This document shows positions 6,268 through 12,549 of a stretch of DNA of 14,161 nt, piece after piece. The stretch lies in the NCBI GenBank assembly GCA_048497495.1, contig JAFHCF010000229.1, positions 1 through 14,161 on the forward strand, written 5' to 3'. The notes under the pieces are model-generated. The model was not told where the DNA came from. It did no database searches and saw nothing but the letters and a program-made list of their open reading frames with translations. Each line of letters starts with the position of its first letter. Positions within the stretch are counted from its first letter, which is position 1. This DNA is from JAFHCF01 sp048497495. Lineage in GTDB: Bacteria; Pseudomonadota; Alphaproteobacteria; Rhizobiales; Ancalomicrobiaceae. The position numbers and the translations under genes are program-made.

Positions 6268-7686
6268 ATGCCCGCAGCCGGGCTGATCACATCGAAGGTC
6301 AGAGCCTACATGGAATCGCTGTCGCCGACGGCGCGATCCATGTTGATCCGCTCCCTGCGTGCCTCGCATGCGGAGGGCGACCTGCCGAACGACCTCATCC
6401 TGGCCGCCATCGAAGGGCTCGATTTCGTCGACGCGCCCATTGCCGTGCCGACCCCGCGTCGTGTCGGCGGCGAACCCTGGTCGGCCCGCCTCGAGGCCGC
6501 CTTCTTCGCGCCGCTCAAGCCCTTCGTCGTCGCCGAGACGACCACCGCCCACGTCACCGGACGTGTCGCCGCCGCCTCGCTGCCGGTGATCTGGACCTGG
6601 ATCCGCCGCGACATCGCTTCCGAGGACTACGAGCGCGCCATCGCCGCCGACCCCTACGATCCGACCGCCGACGTCACCCCGATCGCGCGCAAGCTGCGCC
6701 GCGAGGTGACGGCGCGCATCGTCGACCTCCTGCGCGACGCCGGTGCCGATCCGCGCATTCGCCAGCGGCTCTCGAGCCAGCTCGGCGGCGACGCGGTCTA
6801 CCGTGATCTGGTCGATGCCGCCTATGTTCTCCAGAACGAGGCCGCCTTCGCCAACCTCTTCGGTCAGTTGCCCGCCAACATCACCACCTTCGACGTCGCC
6901 GAGCCGTCGCGGTTGGCCGACGTCGTGCGCGCCTCCCTCGATCAGGTGCAGATGACCGCCGAATGGATCGGCGCGGCGATGCTCGCCCACACCTCGACAC
7001 CGGTGGTGGTGGCGACGCTCGCCACCCGTCTCGCCGGCTCGATCGATCCTCGCCTCGTCGCGGCCAGCCGCTACGGCGTGCTGGTCGAGGTGGTCATCGC
7101 CCAATTGGAGCGGCTCGCCACCCTCAACCGGCATCGCGGCGCCGACGCGGCCTCGCGCGCCGGCTTCCTCGTCGATCTGCGCGCCTATCACGATATTTCC
7201 CGCAGCCTCGCCATGCTCATGCCGGTGGAAGCCGTGCCCGCCTGGATGCGGCGTATCGGCGCGGCCAAGGTGACGATGTCGGAAGCGGTCTCTCGTTGGG
7301 TCGAGCCGGCGCCCGGTCTCGTCCGCCGTGCCCTCCGGGTCGAGACCACCGGTGGCGAATATGTCGGCCGCTTCGATCCGGCCGGCTACGAGGACGCGGA
7401 GTTCGCCGTCCGCCTGTCGATCGAGGCGCGTCTGGCGGCCGAGAGCCTCGCCGTCAACGAACTGGTGGGCCGGACCCGCAAACAAGTCGAGGCGACGCTC
7501 GAAGTCGTTTCGGCCAAATTGATGGCCGATCTCAAGTCGTCGCAGGCGCTCGACAAGCGCACCCTGGTCGATGCGGTCGATGCCGCCATCCGCCTCGCGG
7601 CTCTCGTCTTCGGCGAGGATTATGCCGCCGTCCTGACCAAGAGCCGCGATCTCTTCGCCGCCAAGTCCAGCCGGGCCGCCGGCTGA
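6268..7686 (+). CDS. Hypothetical protein, 472 residues, unrecognised, probably helical and cytoplasmic
   Basis: I do not recognise this family. From ATG 6268 (GGGG 8 bases upstream) the protein has no signal peptide and no clear membrane helix, only a mildly hydrophobic segment at about residues 232-255. Composition suggests a mainly alpha-helical protein: an N-terminal helix pair (about 8-50), a Pro/Arg/Gly-rich break (about 60-70), then long amphipathic stretches rich in Ala, Arg, Asp and Glu. The last 100 residues (LSIEARLAAESL to the end) look like a long helix or coiled coil ending in basic KSSRAAG. No nucleotide-binding, metal-binding or catalytic motif stands out. A second start, ATG 6310 (MESLSP), is possible. 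Codon use matches the neighbours, so it is a genuine gene with no sign of recent transfer. It sits between an envelope lipoprotein and ccmI, with a 224-base gap before ccmI, and probably forms its own transcription unit. Confidence 0.75.
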   Translation: MPAAGLITSKVRAYMESLSPTARSMLIRSLRASHAEGDLPNDLILAAIEGLDFVDAPIAVPTPRRVGGEPWSARLEAAFFAPLKPFVVAETTTAHVTGRVAAASLPVIWTWIRRDIASEDYERAIAADPYDPTADVTPIARKLRREVTARIVDLLRDAGADPRIRQRLSSQLGGDAVYRDLVDAAYVLQNEAAFANLFGQLPANITTFDVAEPSRLADVVRASLDQVQMTAEWIGAAMLAHTSTPVVVATLATRLAGSIDPRLVAASRYGVLVEVVIAQLERLATLNRHRGADAASRAGFLVDLRAYHDISRSLAMLMPVEAVPAWMRRIGAAKVTMSEAVSRWVEPAPGLVRRALRVETTGGEYVGRFDPAGYEDAEFAVRLSIEARLAAESLAVNELVGRTRKQVEATLEVVSAKLMADLKSSQALDKRTLVDAVDAAIRLAALVFGEDYAAVLTKSRDLFAAKSSRAAG

Positions 7687-7782
7687 TCGCCGGCGCCTCT
7701 CCCCCTCCGCGACACCCCCTCCGCGCACGCCGCGTGATCGCCATGATCCCGGTCAACATCTCGTGTGGCGATCCGTTGTAGA

Positions 7783-7813
7783 CCCTTCTCCCATTGCCGA
7801 TCCGGATGGGTGA
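7783..7813. repeat. Possible degenerate copy of the intergenic palindromic repeat
   Basis: CCCTTCTCCC (7783-7792) is identical to the left arm of the palindrome at 9710-9719, and GGATGGGTGAG follows at 7804-7814. The facing GGGAGAAGGG arm is missing; only CCCAT/ATGGG can pair. It may be a decayed copy of the same repeat family in the 224-base gap before ccmI. Confidence 0.35.
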
Positions 7814-7822
7814 GGTTATCTG
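7794..7822 (+). promoter_or_regulatory. Candidate promoter of the ccm operon
   Basis: TTGCCG (7794-7799), a 17-base spacer and TATCTG (7817-7822) form a moderate housekeeping-type promoter upstream of ccmI. The leader would be about 80 bases and contains a small hairpin, CGCCG-CTT-CGGCG. The match is imperfect and partly overlaps the degenerate repeat. Confidence 0.3.
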
Positions 7823-7910
7823 ACCCGCCGTACGAATTGTCGGCCGCCGCTTCGGCGAGCCGAAACGATCGGCCGCCTTGCGGTCACGACGAGGAGCGGA
7901 CGACCACGCG

Positions 7911-9113
7911 ATGCTGATCTGGGCCCTGTTCGCCGGCATGACCGCGCTCGCTGCGGCGATCGTCCTGCTGCCGCTGATGCGTCGCGACGCGAAGACCGAC
8001 GCCGAGCCCGAAGGCACCGGCGAAGTCTCCGTCTACCGCGACCAACTCGCCGAGGTCGATCGCGACCTCGAGGCCGGTCTCGTCGGCCCGGTGGAGGCCG
8101 AGGCGGCGCGCGCCGAGATCTCCCGCCGCATCCTCAAGGCTTCTCGCCCTTCCGCCGCCGCCGTCGCGCCGTCGACGTCCCGTGGGCGTTCGCGCTTCGT
8201 CGCGGCGATCGCGGTCGTCGTGGTGCCGGCGATGGCGATCGCGACCTATCTCACGCTCGGCCACCCCGATCGGCCAGATCAGCCGCTCGCCGAGCGCAGG
8301 GCCGCCGTGGCCGCCACGGCCGGCGGACAGTCGCTCGACGATCTCGTCACCCGGGTCGAGGCGCATCTCGCGGCCGATCCCGGCGACGCCCGTGGTTGGG
8401 AAGTCCTGGCTCCGGTCTATATGCGGCTGGGACGCATGGACCGGGCGGCCGAAGCCTGGCGCACCGCCATCCGGCTCGACGGCCCGACCGAGCGGCGCCA
8501 GAACGGCCTCGGCGAGGCGCTCACCGCCGAGGCCTCCGGTATGGTCACCGCCGACGCCCGCGCCGCCTTCGAAAAATCCGTCGAGGTCGCGCCCGAGGGT
8601 ATTCTGGCACGCATGTATCTCGCCCTCGCGTTGTCGCAGGAAGGCAAGGCCACCGAATCCGTCGCCGCCTGGCGGGCGCTCGTCGCCCGCGCCACCGGTG
8701 ACGAACCGTGGTTGCCCACCGTTCGCGAGGAACTCGCCAAGGCCGAGGCCGCCGCCGGGGTGCCGCCGAGCCGGGCGCCGATGTCGACGCCGGTGACGCC
8801 CATCCCGCCGCCCTCCGCCGCGCCGCCGGCGTCCTCGGCCCCCGGTCCGAGCGCGGCCGACGTGGATGCCGCCGCCCAGATGTCGCCGGAAGACCGTGCC
8901 AAGATGATCGAGACGATGGTCGGCCGGCTGCGGGACCGGCTCGCCGCTTCCGGCGGCACCATCGACGAATGGGAACGACTGGTTCGGGCCGAGCGAAATC
9001 TCGGTCGCGCGGCCGAGGCCGAGGCGGCTATCGCCCAGGCCAGGGCGGCCTTCGCCGGCGACGCCGCCGCGCTGGCGCGTCTCGACGCCTTGACCGCGGG
9101 CCCGAAGCCCTGA
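7911..9113 (+). CDS. ccmI: Cytochrome c maturation protein CcmI (CycH), apocytochrome chaperone
   Basis: 400 residues. CcmI binds the C-terminus of apocytochrome c and hands it to the CcmF/CcmH haem ligation complex. The N-terminal helix (3-22) is followed by a cytoplasmic loop with the family pattern VYRDQLAEVDRDLEAGLV (41-58), then a second membrane helix (95-117), which puts the rest in the periplasm. A clear TPR occupies about 156-190 (DARGWEVLAPVYMRLGRMDRAAEAWRTAI region) with further TPR-like helices to about 280. A Pro/Ala/Ser-rich linker (284-317) separates a C-terminal helical region (about 324-400). ATG 7911 begins a proper membrane anchor; the GAGGAG at 7890-7895 is 15 bases away, longer than usual, and an in-frame TTG at 7878 has no better site. 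It heads ccmI-ccmE-ccmF-ccmH. Confidence 0.93.
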   Translation: MLIWALFAGMTALAAAIVLLPLMRRDAKTDAEPEGTGEVSVYRDQLAEVDRDLEAGLVGPVEAEAARAEISRRILKASRPSAAAVAPSTSRGRSRFVAAIAVVVVPAMAIATYLTLGHPDRPDQPLAERRAAVAATAGGQSLDDLVTRVEAHLAADPGDARGWEVLAPVYMRLGRMDRAAEAWRTAIRLDGPTERRQNGLGEALTAEASGMVTADARAAFEKSVEVAPEGILARMYLALALSQEGKATESVAAWRALVARATGDEPWLPTVREELAKAEAAAGVPPSRAPMSTPVTPIPPPSAAPPASSAPGPSAADVDAAAQMSPEDRAKMIETMVGRLRDRLAASGGTIDEWERLVRAERNLGRAAEAEAAIAQARAAFAGDAAALARLDALTAGPKP

Positions 9114-9176
9114 TGCTATCGAACGACCCCGCCGGCGGCGACGCCGACGGGCAACTCGCCAAACACAGGGGATGAC

Positions 9177-9635
9177 ATGACCCGCAAGCAGAAACGTCTG
9201 ACCCTCATCGGCTTCGCCGGTCTGGTTCTTGTCGCCGCGGTCGGGTTGGTGCTCTTCGCCCTCAACGACCGCATCACCTTCTTCACCTCGCCCTCCGACC
9301 TCGTCGCCGGCAAGGTGAAGCCCGGCACCCGCTTGCGGCTCGGCGGGCTGGTGGAGGAGGGTTCGATCCAGCGCGGTGGCGGCACCTCCGTGTCGTTCCG
9401 CGTCACCGACGGCGCCGCCACGGTGCCGGTCACCTACCAGGGCATCCTGCCGGACCTCTTCCGCGAGGGCCAGGGGACGGTGGCGGAGGGCTCGCTCGCC
9501 CCCGATGGGTCGTTCAAGGCCGACACCGTGCTCGCCAAGCACGACGAGAACTACATGCCGAAGGAAGTCGCCGACGCGCTGAAACAGTCCGGCCATTGGC
9601 AGGAAGAGGCGGCGAAGGCGACACTGAAGAAGTGA
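9177..9635 (+). CDS. ccmE: Cytochrome c haem chaperone CcmE (CycJ)
   Basis: 152 residues. CcmE holds haem covalently in the periplasm and passes it to CcmF. A basic N-terminus (TRKQKR) precedes one membrane anchor (about 8-29). The mature domain is a beta-barrel with LRLGGLVEEGSI (53-64), VSFRVTDG (72-79) and VTYQGILPDLFREGQG (85-100), all typical. The signature LAKHDENYMP carries the haem-attaching H122 and the axial ligand Y126, equivalent to H130 and Y134 of E. coli, so the classical His type is present. AGGGG at 9167-9171 supports ATG 9177; the ATG at 9172 opens only a two-codon frame. It lies 63 bases after ccmI and 207 bases before ccmF, a gap holding a palindromic repeat. Confidence 0.96.
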   Translation: MTRKQKRLTLIGFAGLVLVAAVGLVLFALNDRITFFTSPSDLVAGKVKPGTRLRLGGLVEEGSIQRGGGTSVSFRVTDGAATVPVTYQGILPDLFREGQGTVAEGSLAPDGSFKADTVLAKHDENYMPKEVADALKQSGHWQEEAAKATLKK

Positions 9636-9706
9636 CGGGGAGGGCGCGCACTCGCGCGCTGCCACGCGGCCCCGGCGGTGATGTGAGGAACCACATCGCC
9701 CCGAGG

Positions 9707-9763
9707 CTCCCCTTCTCCCCTCGCGGGAGAAGGGCTCCGCGCCGGTGGCGCGGGGGAGGGGAG
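9707..9763. repeat. Palindromic intergenic repeat between ccmE and ccmF (REP-like)
   Basis: CCCTTCTCCC (9710-9719) and GGGAGAAGGG (9725-9734) form a perfect 10-bp hairpin with a 5-base loop. Directly after it, CCGCGCC (9737-9743) and GGCGCGG (9747-9753) form a second 7-bp hairpin with a 3-base loop. CTCCCC (9707-9712) can also pair with GGGGAG (9758-9763), enclosing the whole unit. This two-hairpin architecture resembles the short palindromic repeats scattered between genes of rhizobial genomes. The 207-base gap contains no supported gene. In RNA the hairpins could protect or process the ccm transcript. Confidence 0.75.
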
Positions 9764-9829
9764 TGCCGCCTCTCGCTGCGGCGAGACGCCGGAACGGACC
9801 ATGGACGATCCGCCGGACGGGCGGACGCG

Positions 9830-9835
9830 AGGAGG
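9830..9835 (+). promoter_or_regulatory. Strong Shine-Dalgarno of ccmF
   Basis: A perfect AGGAGG lies 7 bases before ATG 9843. It fixes the ccmF start over the in-frame ATG 9801, which would add 14 polar residues ahead of the first membrane helix. Confidence 0.8.
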
Positions 9836-9842
9836 AAACGGG

Positions 9843-11834
9843 ATGATCGTCGAGATCGGACATTATGCCCTGGTGCTGGCCTTGGCGTTGGCGCTCGTCC
9901 AGTCGGTGGTGCCGATCTGGGGCGCCGCGACCCGCGACGCTCGCCTGATGTCGACCGCCGGGCCGATCGCCGGCGGCCAGTTCCTCTTCGTCGCCATCGC
10001 CTTCGCGGCGCTGACCTGGGCCCACGTCGCCTCCGACTTCTCGGTCGTCAACGTCTTCGAGAATTCCCATTCCACCAAGCCGATGATCTACAAGATCTCC
10101 GGCGTCTGGGGGAACCACGAGGGCTCGATGCTGCTCTGGGTGGCGATCCTGGCGTTGTTCGGGGCGCTGGTCGCCTGGTTCGGCCGCAATCTGCCCGAGA
10201 CGCTGCGCGCCAACGTCCTCGGCGTTCAGGCCTGGGTGGCGGTCGCCTTCTACCTCTTCGTGCTGTTCACCTCGAACCCCTTCGCCCGCTTCGCCCAGGC
10301 GCCGATGGAGGGTCGCGATCTCAATCCGCTGCTCCAGGACTTCGGCCTCGCCGTCCATCCGCCGCTGCTCTACCTCGGCTACGTCGGCTTCTCTATCGCC
10401 TTCTCCTTCGCCGTCGCGGCTCTGATCGAGGGCCGCATCGACGCCGCCTGGGCCCGTTGGGTCCGCCCCTGGACGCTCGCCGCCTGGGTGTTCCTGACGC
10501 TCGGCATCGCCATGGGTTCCTACTGGGCCTATTACGAGCTCGGCTGGGGCGGCTGGTGGTTCTGGGATCCGGTGGAGAACGCCTCGCTGATGCCCTGGCT
10601 CGCCGGCACCGCGCTGCTCCATTCGGCGATCGTCATGGAGAAGCGCGACGGGCTGAAGATCTGGACGCTGCTGCTCGCCATCCTCGCCTTCTCGCTGTCG
10701 CTGCTCGGCACCTTCCTGGTGCGCTCCGGCGTGCTCACCTCGGTCCACGCCTTCGCCACCGACCCGGCGCGCGGCGTCTTCATCCTCGGCATCCTGGTGA
10801 TCTTCGTCGGCGGCTCGCTGACCCTCTTCGCCGCGCGCGCCCCGACGCTGAGCAAGGGCGGGCTCTTCGCCCCGATCAGCCGCGAGGGCGCGCTGGTCTT
10901 CAACAATCTGTTCCTGACGGCCGCCACCGCCGCCGTCTTCATCGGCACCCTCTACCCGCTGCTGCTCGAGGCGACCACCGGCGGCAAGATCTCGGTCGGC
11001 GCGCCCTTCTTCGAGATGACCTTCGGTCCGCTGGTGCTGCCGCTGCTCCTCGCCATGCCGCTCGGCCCCTTCCTCGCCTGGAAGCGCGGCGATCTCCTCG
11101 CCGTCGCCCAGCGCCTCGCGATGGTCTTCGCGCTCGCCATCGCCGCCATGCTGGTCACCTGGTGGCTGACCCGCGGCGGCCCGGTGTTGGCGCCGATCGG
11201 CATCGGCCTCGCGGTCTGGCTGATGCTCGGCGCGCTCGCCGAGATCGCCTTCCGCATCAAGTTGTTCTCCGATCCCAAGGTGGCTCTGCGGCGCGCCGTC
11301 GGCCTGCCGCGCTCGTCCTGGGGCACCATGCTCGGCCATTTCGGCGTCGGCGTGCTGCTGCTCGGCACCGTCGCCGAGGGAGCCTGGAAGGTCGAGCACG
11401 TCCTGATGATGGAGCCCGGCGATCACATCCGCGTCGAGCGCTTCGACCTCACCTTCGAGAAGGCGGTGCCCGCCCAGGGCCCCAACTGGGACGAGGTCAT
11501 CGCCCGCTTCCGGGTCGACGACGGCTCCGGCGCCGCCCCGGTGATCATGGAACCTTCCAAGCGCACCTACCGCACCCGCTCGATGCCGACCACCGAGACC
11601 GCGATCGCCACCTACGGCCTGTTCTCGCAGCTCTATCTGGCGATCGGCGAGACCCAGGGCGACGGCGTCGCCATGCGCATCTACTGGAAGCCGCTGGTGC
11701 TGCTGATCTGGATCGGCTGCCTGATCATGTCGATCGGCGGGGTGGTGTCGCTCACCGACCGCCGCCTGCGCGTCGGCGCTCCGACCCCGCACCGCGCGAG
11801 CGTCGCCGGGGCGATGACGGCGGCGGCCGAGTGA
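9843..11834 (+). CDS. ccmF: Haem lyase subunit CcmF (CycK)
   Basis: 663 residues, the usual length. CcmF is the large multi-spanning inner-membrane protein that takes haem from CcmE and, with CcmH and CcmI, ligates it to apocytochrome c. The WWD haem-binding domain is clear: GWGGWWFWDPVENASLMPWL around 234-252. Conserved histidines are all present: H172 (AVHPPLLYLGY), H260 (LLHSAIV), H302 (LTSVHAF) and H499 (MLGHFGVG), matching H173, H261, H303 and H491 of E. coli. The motif NHEGSMLLW (91-99) is also typical. Around 14-15 hydrophobic segments run through the protein, with a large periplasmic region at about 515-610 before the last helix (about 617-640). It follows the palindromic repeat and ends 10 bases before ccmH. 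Nothing is missing or truncated. Confidence 0.97.
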   Translation: MIVEIGHYALVLALALALVQSVVPIWGAATRDARLMSTAGPIAGGQFLFVAIAFAALTWAHVASDFSVVNVFENSHSTKPMIYKISGVWGNHEGSMLLWVAILALFGALVAWFGRNLPETLRANVLGVQAWVAVAFYLFVLFTSNPFARFAQAPMEGRDLNPLLQDFGLAVHPPLLYLGYVGFSIAFSFAVAALIEGRIDAAWARWVRPWTLAAWVFLTLGIAMGSYWAYYELGWGGWWFWDPVENASLMPWLAGTALLHSAIVMEKRDGLKIWTLLLAILAFSLSLLGTFLVRSGVLTSVHAFATDPARGVFILGILVIFVGGSLTLFAARAPTLSKGGLFAPISREGALVFNNLFLTAATAAVFIGTLYPLLLEATTGGKISVGAPFFEMTFGPLVLPLLLAMPLGPFLAWKRGDLLAVAQRLAMVFALAIAAMLVTWWLTRGGPVLAPIGIGLAVWLMLGALAEIAFRIKLFSDPKVALRRAVGLPRSSWGTMLGHFGVGVLLLGTVAEGAWKVEHVLMMEPGDHIRVERFDLTFEKAVPAQGPNWDEVIARFRVDDGSGAAPVIMEPSKRTYRTRSMPTTETAIATYGLFSQLYLAIGETQGDGVAMRIYWKPLVLLIWIGCLIMSIGGVVSLTDRRLRVGAPTPHRASVAGAMTAAAE

Positions 11835-11844
11835 GGAGAGACCG

Positions 11845-12336
11845 ATGACCACGATCCGCCGCTTGCCCGCCGCCCTCGCGCTCGGTCTCGGCCTCGCGCT
11901 CACCTGCGCGGCGGCACCGGTCCGCGCCGTGCAGCCCGACGAAATGCTCGCCGACCCGGCGCTCGAGGCTCGTGCCCGGACGCTCTCCGTCGAGTTGCGC
12001 TGCCTCGTCTGTCAGAACCAGTCGATCGACGACAGCGACGCCCCGCTCGCCAAGGATCTGCGCGTCCTGGTGCGCGAGCGCATCAAGTCCGGCGACAGCA
12101 ATAGCCAAGTGATGGACTATCTCGTCGCCCGCTACGGCGAATTCGTCCTGCTGCGGCCGCGTTTCGAACTGCGCACGGCGATCCTGTGGACCATGCCCTT
12201 CGCCGTGGCGATCCTCGGCGGCATCGGCATCTTCCTCGGTCTGCGCCGTCGCGCCGCGACCCGGGGCAACACCGAGGTTCCGCTCTCCGACGCCGAGAAG
12301 ACCCGTCTGGCCGAGATCCTCTCCGATCGGGGATGA
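11845..12336 (+). CDS. ccmH: Cytochrome c maturation thiol reductase CcmH (CycL, CcmL type)
   Basis: 163 residues, the short CcmH form without a TPR domain, which is supplied here by CcmI. A signal peptide (about 1-28, ending PVRA) exports the domain. The active site LRCLVCQNQSI contains C53 and C56, used to reduce or hold the CXXCH cysteines of apocytochrome c. IDDSDAPLAKDLR and the helical VMDYLVARYGEFVLLRP are family hallmarks. A membrane anchor (about 112-133) and a short basic, acidic-ended cytoplasmic tail complete it. GAGGAGA precedes ATG 11845 at good spacing, and only 10 bases separate it from ccmF, so the two are cotranscribed. No thioredoxin-like CcmG gene lies between ccmF and ccmH, as in rhizobial cycHJKL. 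Confidence 0.96.
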   Translation: MTTIRRLPAALALGLGLALTCAAAPVRAVQPDEMLADPALEARARTLSVELRCLVCQNQSIDDSDAPLAKDLRVLVRERIKSGDSNSQVMDYLVARYGEFVLLRPRFELRTAILWTMPFAVAILGGIGIFLGLRRRAATRGNTEVPLSDAEKTRLAEILSDRG

Positions 12337-12372
12337 CCCCTTCGCACGACCGAGGACACCGGCGGCGGCACG

Positions 12373-12423
12373 CGGGCGGCATCGCCGTTCGCCACGCCGC
12401 CCGGCCCTCCCGTCGCCCTTTTT
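12373..12423 (+). terminator. Possible terminator of the ccm operon
   Basis: CGGGCGGC (12373-12380) and GCCGCCCG (12396-12403) form a perfect 8-bp inverted repeat with a 15-base loop. A TTTTT run at 12419-12423 comes 15 bases after the stem, too far for a canonical intrinsic terminator. It may still mark the end of the ccm transcript; the 213-base gap to the protease gene fits separate units. Confidence 0.35.
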
Positions 12424-12433
12424 CCCTTACCGA

Positions 12434-12462
12434 TTGTTAATCCCCGCGCCATGGTGTCGTAA
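12434..12462 (+). promoter_or_regulatory. Candidate promoter of the Do-family protease gene
   Basis: TTGTTA (12434-12439), a 17-base spacer and TCGTAA (12457-12462) lie in an AT-richer patch 88 bases before the start codon. The -10 match is poor. I found no clear sigma-32 or EcfG-type site in the gap, so control of this gene remains open. Confidence 0.25.
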
Positions 12463-12549
12463 GGCGACCGGACCCATCTTCGAGGACATCGACGACGCCC
12501 CCCTGTCCGTCGACAGACTTCCCTTCTCGAACCCGATGGGTGAATTGAG

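Noticed and set aside
6268..7686. Assignment of the 472-residue protein to DUF2336
   Set aside because: The size and Ala-rich helical look suggested it, but I could not see the typical N-terminal pattern of that family, so the gene is left unnamed.
6133..7728. A 531-residue minus-strand frame opposite the unrecognised gene
   Set aside because: Gly/Asp/Arg-rich translation typical of antisense shadows. The plus frame has balanced composition, a plausible ribosome binding site and the same direction as all neighbours.
7743..7781. A 12-codon ORF in the gap before ccmI
   Set aside because: Too short, no ribosome binding site, and no recognisable leader-peptide character.
9596..11848. A 750-residue plus-strand frame over ccmF
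   Set aside because: Shadow frame of ccmF, Arg-rich, no membrane segments, while the ccmF frame has the WWD domain and all conserved histidines.
7884..11903. A 1,339-residue open frame on the minus strand across ccmI, ccmE and ccmF
   Set aside because: It runs antisense to well-supported genes. G/C-rich third positions remove stop codons from this frame, and the translation is low-complexity Arg/Gly/Asp/Glu-rich with no domain.
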